Source: Gaeumannomyces sp. JS-464 (lineage: Eukaryota; Ascomycota; Sordariomycetes; Magnaporthales; Magnaporthaceae). From it: DNA of 64,000 nucleotides. The DNA is taken from the NCBI GenBank assembly GCA_002197995.1, contig NGZR01000001.1, positions 186,001-250,000 on the forward strand, in the 5' to 3' direction. The notes beneath the pieces are model-generated. The model worked only from the letters and a program-made list of their open reading frames with translations, made no database searches and had not been told where the DNA came from. Position numbers and translations under genes: made by a program. Below are positions 30,102 to 40,853 of this stretch, in pieces (position 1 is the first letter of the stretch; each line of letters starts with the position of its first letter).

Positions 30102-31650
30102 GATCGAGGCCCGAGGGAGGAGGCAAGCGAGACAATAATGCGCGGGGCACGGCAGCAGAGGCGGTAGGGAGGACGGGTTGGTAGGCTGTCGAACAGAGGT
30201 GACTCAAAGGGAAAGTGACGGGGTGGCCTATAAGAGAGATATATACATGAGAGTGTGTATGTAATATCCTCATTGCTATTTCTGTCCCGACGCCCTCGTC
30301 GAGCCGGTAGCCGACGCGTAGCAGCAGCCAGCCCCAACCAAGCCCACACAAGACTAGGCGCGTCCAGATCAATATTGGTGCTTGCTTTGTGAGCGCCTTT
30401 TGCGTCATGCGATAGCCTCTTTGCTCCACCGCGGCCCCTGGATGCAGGCGCCCAGCATCCGCGTTTGCTGATAGCGTCCCCCGCCGATCGCAAAGGAGGC
30501 CAGGAGGCGGTGGTTGCGAGGAGCGAGTGATCAGCCACATGTATCTAGCGTGTCTGCAAATTGCTTCCCCGCCCAGCACGGGGTTCCCACGGCAAAGAAG
30601 GAGACAGAAAGAGGCGCCAGGACGCTAGTGTGGGAGAGCAACTCCGGCGCCCGGGCTGAAGTCCCGAGCCAGGGGGTCCTCTGCTGGCAGGAGGAGGCCA
30701 CTGTTGGTTCGCTTGGTATGTCTCTCACCATATTGACGTGAATCACTTTCTTTTTTGTTGTGCTTTGCTTCTTTTATTGTGATGGCGTTGCCTTTGCCAA
30801 TGTGCGGCGCGACATTTGATGCCTTCCTTTTCGCAGCTGTCATCCCATGCCAGCAGCCCCCGGGCGTGCCATCGAGCTGGGCAAGGGATGTTGCAGTCTA
30901 GATGGCGACCTAACCAACATGCTGCGGGCTGCAGGTGCTTAGGCGTTCGCTAGCTGACCAAGGGGCCCTTTTAGCTGCTGGCACTAACGCACGCTCGCCT
31001 GTGCGCTCCTTGGCGGGCACGGAGGGCTCGAGCTTGAGCCAACAGCTGCTCAAAAAGATACCTATCCAGGGATACATCACGCCGTGCTGCAAACTATGAG
31101 CATCGGGGGGCTGTGATTCGTCGGCGATGGTGGGTGGCAGATGCAAGGGAGGAGGGAGCAAGATCTTTGGCTTTGCATTTGCTTTTCGACGATCCTGGCC
31201 GTGGAGGGGCGGTGTGTTTTGGCGCTGCGCTGCATGATTGGTGAGGTGTGCTAAACGATTTGCTTCTGCTAATTGGAAGTTACCTTCTGTCAAGTTGAGG
31301 AAGTGGGAAGTGACAAAAAGTTGTTGGCTACGATGCTGCTCCCCAGCCTTTTCTCCAGCTTCTCCAGAGTGGCAGAGTGGGCCGCGGCCACGTGAATCGC
31401 TCGGCTCTGATCAAGCGATGCAGCACAAACATCGATCCCTGGTGGGGCCATGGGCCACAAGCAAAGGTCCCTCAACCCAACCATGCGACTGCGCGTCATC
31501 CTGGAACGGCAAGCTTTTGGGGCATGGAAGTGGCGATCGAGACATGGCATCGCCACCCTCCAGCTCAATCAACGCCATCCAAAACCTCGCATCACAGGTC
31601 CGTCCATCTCGTCGCTAAGCAGTTGGTGAACACCAAAAAATCAGGGCAAG
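30102..31650. promoter_or_regulatory. divergent intergenic region
   Basis: A 1.5-kb interval between the 2EXR gene (-) and the SWIM/RING gene (+), presumably with both promoters. No supported gene; open frames on both strands lack protein-like composition. Confidence 0.45.
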
Positions 31651-32702
31651 ATGGGTGTCCAGCCCAACCAGTCGCTTCCCTCAAGGGAAACGGAATCCCC
31701 TCCAAGGGCGGGCCCTCAAAGGCCACTCCCTCCAAGCCAGCCCCCTCCAAGGCCACAGGCGGCGTCCGCAAGCGCAAACAGCCGCCGCCGCCGTCTGCCT
31801 GCATGTCCGAGGCCATCGAGAGGTACAAGCTACAAGACGAGAAACGAAAGGACGCCGACAAAACCGCCGAAAAGAGGCTCAGGAGGTTCCGCGACAAGGC
31901 CCCCAGTCCTTCTACCCCATCTATGAGAGGGCCACTTCGCAGCGCTTCTTTGTGCTCAGCCGCGTCCGCTGCGGCACCGACGACTGCCCCGAGGAGAAGG
32001 TCGAGCTAGCCGGGTCCACAGGCAACGTCTACAACATCCACATCGCGCGCTTGCCGAAATGCGATTGTCCCCATGCCCTTGGCGGCCACCAGTGCAAGCA
32101 TTTGCTCTATGTAAGTGCCCATCCCACATTTGTTCATTGTAGCTTCTGGCCCCTGACGGCACCTGCAGGTCATGTCCCGCGTCCTCCGGGCCAGATTCGA
32201 CCTCGTCTATCAGCTGGCGCTTCTCTCCAGCGAGATGCGGGAAATCTTTGACAAGGCTCCTCCCTTGCCTGGCGCCCAGGGGAGCACATCCACTGAGCAG
32301 GGCGACCACAACCGCAAGCCCGTGGAAGGAGATTGCCCCATCTGCTTCGACGAGCTGCCGGCTGCGGCTGATGCTGCCACGAGCACCAAAAACAGCGAGC
32401 AGCTCGTGTGGTGCCGCGCCGCCTGCGGTCAAAACATGCACAAACACTGCTTCCAGATGTGGTCGGCCACCAAGCGCCAGCAGGCTGGCGGCCCTTCCCC
32501 AGTTACCTGCCCCTTCTGCCGCAGCGTGTGGGAGGGTGACGCTGACGACAGCCTGGCGAAGAACCTGAAGAAGGACGGCCCACTGAACCGGGACGGCTAC
32601 GTGAATGTGGCCGACCAGCTCGGCATCAGCCCCGTCAGAGACTACTCGACTTATTCTGAGTGGTGGGGCCGCAACAGATACTCATACTCAGGCCGCCGTT
32701 GA
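31651..32702 (+). CDS. SWIM and RING zinc-finger protein, probable E3 ubiquitin ligase
   Basis: About 331 residues from exons 31651-32110 and 32169-32702. The N terminus is Lys/Pro/Ser-rich with repeated PSK units (GPSKATPSKPAPSKATGG), then a basic helix (AIERYKLQDEKRKDADK). A SWIM finger follows, CDCPHALGGHQCKH, matching CxC...CxH, interrupted right after by the intron. A RING-type domain comes near the end: CPIC, a long insert, WCRAACGQNMHKHCFQMW and CPFC. SWIM plus RING is the layout of ZSWIM2-like E3 ligases; ligase activity is inferred, not shown. Two missing bases are needed: one near 31675-31685 so that the ATG at 31651 (MGVQPNQSL) joins the basic region, and one in the C5 run near 31900. 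The start is therefore moderately certain. Confidence 0.8.
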
Positions 32703-32767
32703 TATTAAATTACACGGTTTCCTCGACTGTGCTATCTCTGAACCTTTTCCTTTCCCAAGACAGACCA

Positions 32768-34645
<1,878 letters not shown>

Positions 34646-35018
34646 TTTGGTGTTTTTTTTTTTTTTGTGTTTTTTTTTTTTCTGCTCACCGTTGATGTAC
34701 TCGTCTCCACATGTCTCGTCTCGTCTCTCCGCCATTGAACAGGAGCTGAAGCTAAGACGGCGCTTCCCCTCAGTTGCTGCAAGTTGCCATGTCAGCATCG
34801 CCTAAAAGGCAAGCGACCCGCACACTGCGGCGCGTCGGGCGCCTGATCTCATTGGCGGGGACTGCTGGATCGGAACTGTCACTGTCGCACTCGGATCGAG
34901 ATAGGCAATCGGATTAATCTACGTCTACAACACGCGCAGCTCTCCCATTCCATATTCCCAGCCTTTGGCCATTCGCTAACTGGGTAGAGTATCACGACTG
35001 GCCCTATCCACCACACTC
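34646..35018. promoter_or_regulatory. promoter region of the GMC gene
   Basis: A 373-bp gap between two minus-strand genes. Two A-tracts lie immediately upstream of the GMC start codon. No gene. Confidence 0.5.
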
Positions 35019-35442
35019 TCAAGACTGCAGGGCAGGGAGTCGCTCCAGGAACTTGATGTCTCTCCCGCCGACGAGGATATCGCCTCGCTCAAGCTCCTCT
35101 TCGTACGCCTTCATGTAGGCTTTGTCACTTGGTCCTACAGTCATACGAGAGGGCTGCAATCAGTTTGCTGCTGCCACGAGCCGATCGACCCCAGCCATCT
35201 CTCACCTGCATGAACCTTTCGATGGTGGAGGTCCAGGTCTCGAACCACACGAACTTGTTTGGGTTCTCATCGGTTCTAAACACCTCAAAGAGGATGCACT
35301 GGGGCTCGGCCGAGACCAGGGAGCGGACGCGCTGGAATATCCTGGCGAAGTCGTCGGCTTTGCCAGGCTTGGCCTCGGCCGTGACCAGGATGCTGAAGCC
35401 GTTGCTCGTGTCTTTGGGGAAGGGCGCGATGGTTGTAGACAT
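35019..35442 (-). CDS. small ABM-fold (antibiotic biosynthesis monooxygenase-like) protein
   Basis: A 123-residue protein from exons 35442-35206 and 35153-35019; the intron (GTGAGA...TGCAG) keeps phase 0 and both halves are in frame. Features of the dimeric alpha+beta barrel fold: GFSILVTAEAKPGKADDFAR (first strand and helix), AEPQCILFEVFRTDENPNKF (middle strands), VWFETWTS and, after the intron, AYMKAYEEELERGDILVG. ABM proteins are cofactor-free monooxygenases or quinol-handling enzymes; many are of unknown function. It lies directly upstream of the GMC oxidoreductase in the same orientation, so a shared oxidative role is possible but not shown. No frame break. Confidence 0.75.
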
Positions 35443-36610
35443 TTTGGGCGGACGTGTGTTGGTGAGTGGTTGTTGGCTTCAAGGTAGCCAGCCCATTTAC
35501 ACCATCACACGCGGCACGGCTGGCTTCTTGTACACAATCTGATTACCCGCCCAGCTGCCTTGCCGTCTCTCCCCCGGGTTTCTCGGGTATTACCAAGAAT
35601 CGGGAAGTCGCTCTCAGTCTCGCATTTGTAAGGCACCCACCCATTCTCGCATTTGTAAGAATCCCTCAGCTTACCAAGCCATGGTGGAGCTGCAGATCTC
35701 GTCATCAAGTGGCGACCAAGCAGGAGCTGGAATATGACCGGTAAGATGCAACCCATTCCGTGCCGATGGCTTATGCAAGCTGCAACTCGGGCTCGTCCGT
35801 GCCTGGAGCAGACTGAAAGGGAGAGAGATTTGCAAAGGGCAGGCAGGCTGGTTCGAGGTATCTGCTCGGCCACGTGACCTGCAGCTAAGTCGACAGTCGA
35901 GTCCTCCCCTCTTTCTCGGGCCACACACGGGGCAAGACGGGAAATGGCTTGGACGTGGAGGGACACGTGCGACGTCGGCCTGGCGTGCATGCTCGTGGTG
36001 GGCGACGATTCGGAGATGGTGTGCACACCACATGACGGATGGTGCCACGTCGAGCGGTGATGGGGCTCTCTCCGAGGTTTGCTCGCCTCCTCTCGTCGTC
36101 GTCGTTTTAATTCTGGGGCAAGAAGATCGTGGCCAAACCGGGAGGAGCAGCCGACATGGTCAGGCTCTGACGGGCAAAAAAGGGCGACCAACCCGTGCGG
36201 AAGGAGCAGCGCGACGCTTGACAGCACCAGACAGGAAGGCACAGCGCAGCAGCGGTTGGGCAGCAAACGGCAGCGTCTCAGGTTGCACGCTCAGCAGACG
36301 CTGGGGAAGCGAGACACGGGCGGCAGGCAGCCTCACCCAAACAGACGCACGCAGGCCAAGCCCACCGTTCAATCAGCCCAGCCGTCGCCGTCGTCGCGTA
36401 TGCCTGCATCATCATTTCCTACATGGTCGGGCGCGCGCATTTCAACGTCCATCTTTTTTCTCGTTTCTTTTGCCCGCCCTTGTTTTGTTCGCACACATCG
36501 CACCCGCCATCGTCGCCCCAACTCCTCCTCCGCCGCCACCCTGATCGACACCCTTATCATTTCCCTCAAGACACACCAGCCAACTGTCCAGCCAGCCAAC
36601 CACCGCCGCC
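35443..36610. promoter_or_regulatory. divergent intergenic region
   Basis: An interval of 1.2 kb between the ABM gene (-) and the next plus-strand gene. It holds a 15-bp direct repeat (TCTCGCATTTGTAAG at 35618-35632 and 35645-35659) and a C/T-rich leader just upstream of 36611. No gene supported. Confidence 0.5.
35618..35659. repeat. 15-bp direct repeat, 27-bp period
   Basis: Two perfect copies of TCTCGCATTTGTAAG in the region upstream of the ABM gene. They could be a duplicated factor-binding site; function unknown. Confidence 0.6.
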
Positions 36611-37701
36611 ATGGGCATGGAATCACTGCAGCCCAGGCTGCCCGAAAAGTCGTACGCCGGCTCGCGCTACTACCGCGAGTTCATCTCGCGCATCCGCCGC
36701 GACGAGGACGCCGGCCGCTACGAGCACCTCGAGGACTACCCCTACGACATCCTGGTCGACGACGACCTGGGCATCCGGCTGTACCACGCCGGCATCAACC
36801 CCTACGACCAGGAGCACTTCCGCCACCAGATCTACCTCGTCGTCACCCCCAAGGGCAAGGCCAGCAAGATCTGCCCGGCCGACTCCATCGTCGCCTCGGC
36901 CCTGACGCTGCAGTGGACCCGCCGCGGCGACCTCTGCAACGCCCTGCTGCTGTCCATCAAGTCGTTCGGCCAGTGCACCTTCGCCTACAGCGGCGACACG
37001 AGCCGCAACAAGTGCGGCTGGTGCGGCCACAACATGCGCACCCTGCTGTGGAGGAACAACGCCTGGAAGTGGGTCGTCTACCGCCCCGGCCGCCGCCTGG
37101 CCGAGGGCGAGAGGCACTGCTGCGGCCTGAACGTCACCATGAAGAAGTACCAGTGCTGCAAGTGCCGCGACCCCGACAATGCCCTGATGTCGCCCCTCGA
37201 CCGCGAGACGGCTGCCGAGCTGCCCAGTCGGTCCTGCCCGTCCACCCCGAGGGCTACAAGAGGCTCAACGCCCGCGCGGCTCTGGTGCCGACCCCTCCCA
37301 ATGCCTCGCCAAGCAGCCCTCCCACTTTGAGGCCAGCCCACCGGCCGTCAACAACATCCACCTCAACTTCTACGGAAACAACCATGTCTACCCCGGCCCA
37401 CCAACCGGCCTCAGCAGCAGCGCCCCAACCTGGAGCTTCAACATGTCTCAGCTGGACGACATGGACAGGCGCACGAGGAATCTGATCGACTTTCAGCGCT
37501 GCCCTGACCTCAGCCACGGCCGCCACCGACCCGCCCGCCGCTTCCCGCGTCCAGGAGCTCGACGACTCGTCCGGTCCCAGCTCTCCGACGAGCGGCAGGC
37601 CCCGCAAGTACGCAAGCCCCAGGGTTGAGGACGACATCACCGAGACCGCCGATCTCAGGGGCTCACAACGCCGCATGTCTGACCTGGTGCTCGGCATATG
37701 A
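36611..37701 (+). CDS. uncharacterised fungal protein with Cys clusters
   Basis: About 364 residues, no intron seen; not a family I recognise. The first 205 residues are well formed: MGMESLQPRLPEKSYAGSRY, then an acidic region YEHLEDYPYDILVDDDLGI, and a compact domain with hydrophobic strands (IYLVVTPKGKASKICP). It has two cysteine groups that could bind zinc, CGWCGHN and CCGLNVTMKKYQCCKC. The rest is low complexity (Pro/Ser/Thr) with a conserved-looking block NNIHLNFYGNNHVYPGPP and a tail ending SQRRMSDLVLGI. Four missing bases are needed: near 37225, near 37300 and two near 37500. The stop at 37699-37701 is in the final frame. The function is unknown; the strong Cys pattern suggests a structural zinc site. 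Confidence 0.65.
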
Positions 37702-38148
37702 CCCGCGCCCCTGCTCTTCTCTGGATCTCCCGGGGCCACCTGTCCCGGAGCTTCTCGATGGCAGTCGCACAAAGAACGAAGCCAACAAGCAAATGCATTG
37801 TCGTGTTTGCTTGGAAGAAGGCGTTCCATTCTCTTCCATTCCACCCCTTTGTTTGAATAATGCGTTAAAAACACGATCCGTTGTTTCTATTTCTTTGTTT
37901 TAATCTTGTTGCAATCGGGCCATGTTGGGAGGCACCGATCACACATAAATGTCCTCTTTTGCTTTCTCTGGGACCAATCTACCTACCATCTACCACGGAC
38001 GCCTATTCTCTGCCCAGCACTGGAGCTACCCACTCTGTTGTTTCTCAACGATTGAGCTCCCTCGATCACCGAGAACAATCGCCTTGGGCTCACAGGGTAC
38101 GTTCAAAAAAAGACACCAACAGCACCCCTCGGCGACGTTTCGGGCAGT
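37702..38148. promoter_or_regulatory. short intergenic region
   Basis: A 447-bp interval between two plus-strand genes, presumably terminator and promoter. Nothing specific recognised. Confidence 0.5.
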
Positions 38149-38760
38149 ATGTGTTGGCGCACCATCGGCAAGTACAGCTACGGGAAGCACTCGCTGACGT
38201 CGTACGCGTACTGTCCGAGCGCGCCGCCTCCTCCTCCTGTACCCATCAACAGTGTTCAGCAGCTGTGGCAGCGAGAGCCTTGTGCACATGTGACTAACAT
38301 TCCGCAGGAAAGGCCGATGCCCTGCCTCAGCTCCGAGTGCTTCGTCGTGTCAGCCGCATACCAACCCGCCAGACTTGAGAGGCGCATGGAGGAAGCAGGT
38401 CGCGAGGCCGATGACGACGTTGCTCCTACGAGCGGCCTGACAGGCGGGGAGGACGTGAGCGGCGTTGCAGCCGCTATCAAAGAAGCTGTCGAGACTCGCA
38501 TGCGCAACCTCGCCACGACATACAGCAGCGGCCCCCGTGGCCCAAGCTTCAGGGAGCTGTGGCTCAAGGGCGACGACGGAGACCGGCACCACAGGTGCCG
38601 CTGCTTTGCTGAGGGCTGCGGCTGCGAAAAGTTGGACGATCAGCTTGAGGAGGGAAGGTTGCGCTGCAAAGAGTGCAGCGCCATGGAGGGACAGTGTCTC
38701 GTCAGGGACGTGCCGCTCGACGCCATACTCGCGAGGATGGCGCAGGCTGGAAAACCCTGA
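38149..38760 (+). CDS. uncharacterised Cys-rich fungal protein beginning MCW
   Basis: About 180 residues. An intron is likely at 38239-38307 (GTACCC donor, TGACTAAC branch point, CCGCAG acceptor, 69 nt and in frame, so it leaves no stop if retained). The N terminus MCWRTIGKYSYGKHSLTSYA resembles a fungal group of short proteins with the layout MC-x-Y-x-CGH, here with YGK in place of the usual CGH (recollection of the group, not verified). The C-terminal half has regularly placed cysteines, RCRCFAEGCGCEKL and RCKECSAMEGQC, plausibly metal-binding, after a helical stretch (AAIKEAVETRMRNLA). No function can be assigned. Confidence 0.55.
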   Translation: MCWRTIGKYSYGKHSLTSYAYCPSAPPPPPVPINSVQQLWQREPCAHVTNIPQERPMPCLSSECFVVSAAYQPARLERRMEEAGREADDDVAPTSGLTGGEDVSGVAAAIKEAVETRMRNLATTYSSGPRGPSFRELWLKGDDGDRHHRCRCFAEGCGCEKLDDQLEEGRLRCKECSAMEGQCLVRDVPLDAILARMAQAGKP

Positions 38761-39055
38761 GCAGCGCCGTTGGTTCCACGCATGGCTAACACGTCCGAGC
38801 TTGTCTGTCTGTCACTTGTTTACACGGACGACGGTCTGGGTTGGAATCCATATGCCAGGGCGGAACCAGGACATGATTTTGTACATCAATGAATATGATG
38901 GAAGGACCAAGCTTCCGCATGATTATCATGCCAGTACTGTTGACTGTATCTTAGCTTAAACCCTAATCTGTACATCAGTCGAATGTATCATTTGTTTATT
39001 TTGTTGAGAATGACTTTGGATAATGCAACGTGCATGTTTTCTGCTGTTTCGTATC
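38761..39055. other. intergenic region between convergent genes
   Basis: A 295-bp AT-richer stretch between a plus-strand and a minus-strand gene. It probably carries both 3' UTRs. Confidence 0.5.
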
Positions 39056-40171
39056 CTATTCGAAAGCCTCTCTGGTGGGCTTGACAGTCTCGAGCGTGCT
39101 GGCCCCGTTGGCGTCCTTGACCAGGAAGCTCTCGACGTTGTCCCTGATGCTGTCCTCGAGCGAGATCCAGCCCTTGCCGTCGCCGACCTGCCTGATCAGG
39201 GCCTCGGCCTCGTCGGTCGGCACGTCAAAGGCGTCCCAGCCGGCGTCGGGCAGGTCGGGCCAGTCGGTGCGCTGGGGGTAGAGGGCCTTCATGATTTCGA
39301 GGACGCGGGGCCAGCTGTAGCGCTTGGCAAAGCCGTAGACGCGGCGGCCGTCGAGCCCCGGCAGCGTCAGGCAGGCGAGGTACAGCTTGCCGACGTCGCG
39401 GCCGTCGACGAACCACTGCGGCGGCATGTGCCGGTGCACGTCGAGGTTCCTGCCCTCCCACAGCCACCGGACCAGGCCCGCCGTGCTGCCCCCTTGCTCG
39501 CGCGGGTTCAGGACGGGCCCGAAGACGGTGTCGGGCAGGACGGCGTTGAAGACGTAGCCGGGCTTTGCCTGCCGGACCCACTCCCACACCTTCTTCTCGT
39601 ACCCGACCTTCATGGCCATGACGCCGTAGAAGCCGCGCGTCTTGGCCGGCAGCGACGCGTCGGCGGCGAGCGCGACGCCCGTGTCGTTCCACGAGTCGGC
39701 CGTCAGGATCCCCGACTTGGCCGCGTCGGGCGTGTACACGGCCCAGGCGGAGCTGGTGAAGACGACGCTGCGGACGGACCCGCCCGGCGCGGCGCGGGCG
39801 GCGTCGAGCAGGCCGACGTAGGCGGCCACCTCCTGGGCCACGGCGGCGTCGACGTCCTGCACGTCGAGGCTCATGGACGAGCCGCTGGCGACCGAGGCCA
39901 CGGCGGCGACGCGGCCGTCGGCAAACACGTGGTCCCAGGCGGCCGGGGCGTGCATGTCGGGCACCTCGACCACCTCGAGCGCCGCGCCCGCGCCCGCGCC
40001 GTGCCGCGCCTCAAAGAGCGGGCGCACCCACGCCGCCCGCGCCAGCGACCGCACCGTCCCGCGCACGCGGTAGCCCGCCCCCAGCAGCGCGTCGACAATG
40101 TGCGTCGCGAGCAGGCCGTTGACGCCTGTCACGAGCACCGTGGACCCGGGTGGGATGACGGGGGTGGCCAT
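39056..40171 (-). CDS. extended SDR, NAD(P)-dependent epimerase/aldehyde reductase-like
   Basis: A single uninterrupted exon of 371 residues. The Rossmann nucleotide motif is at the N terminus (TVLVTGVNGLLATHIVDALL, the GxxGxxA pattern). The position of the catalytic Ser is kept in SVVFTSSAWAVYTP. Overall it resembles the dihydroflavonol-4-reductase/Gre2 group of aldehyde and ketone reductases, including MPPQWFVDGRDVGKLYLACL in the substrate-domain region. The expected YxxxK reads GFYGVMAMKVGYEKK: four residues before the Lys sits Val, and the nearest Tyr is six before. So activity may be altered or lost. No frame break, unlike most neighbours. Substrate unknown. Confidence 0.82.
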   Translation of the reverse strand: MATPVIPPGSTVLVTGVNGLLATHIVDALLGAGYRVRGTVRSLARAAWVRPLFEARHGAGAGAALEVVEVPDMHAPAAWDHVFADGRVAAVASVASGSSMSLDVQDVDAAVAQEVAAYVGLLDAARAAPGGSVRSVVFTSSAWAVYTPDAAKSGILTADSWNDTGVALAADASLPAKTRGFYGVMAMKVGYEKKVWEWVRQAKPGYVFNAVLPDTVFGPVLNPREQGGSTAGLVRWLWEGRNLDVHRHMPPQWFVDGRDVGKLYLACLTLPGLDGRRVYGFAKRYSWPRVLEIMKALYPQRTDWPDLPDAGWDAFDVPTDEAEALIRQVGDGKGWISLEDSIRDNVESFLVKDANGASTLETVKPTREAFE

Positions 40172-40853
40172 TTGATGATGCCGTGTCTGGTGTATATTGC
40201 CGTAGGGGATTAATTAGACAAGATATGTACCGCGTGAGCAACGAGATAGATGGACAACTGTCAGTATAACCGTTGCAGGCAATGGACGAAGGGCAATCAT
40301 CAACACTGCCCGGCGAGAACAGCAAACCTAACCCAGGGGGTCACTCCGGCATAAATAGACTGGGCCGCCTCGACATGTGCCCGCTCCCCTCCACGAAAAA
40401 AAAAAAAAAAAAAAGAGCATTCTCCGCTCCGATGGAGACGTCCGGGCTGACCGCACCAAAGGCGGGAGAGGGACCCGGAGCATGCATGTGCAAGGTCTGT
40501 GTGACGGGTGCACACGGTAGTCCGAAGCTGCACGGATCGGCACCCTGCAAGGCTGGGCCAATCGGCCAGAGATGAATAGCGAAGAAGCAAAGGGATCGGG
40601 CTCTGTAGGGCGGCAGCCAGTCCGAGTGGAGCGACGGCTGGCCATTATCGCCGGCTCGGGGCTCGCATTAATACTCGCATCCCGACTGGCATGCAGGTCA
40701 ACAGGCTGGCAACGAGGCTTGTCTATGATTCTGTTCTCTCTTCGCTCATACGTTGTCGTACACACCCCAGGCACAAAACATGGTTGGGGGCGCTGCTTCT
40801 CTTGCGTCTGGCTCGGCTGAACCTACCAGACACAAAAAGCTTTTTGTCTACCT
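40172..40853. promoter_or_regulatory. upstream region of the SDR gene
   Basis: A 682-bp interval between two minus-strand genes, with a run of A's near 40397-40414. Probably the SDR promoter and the golgin terminator. No gene. Confidence 0.5.
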
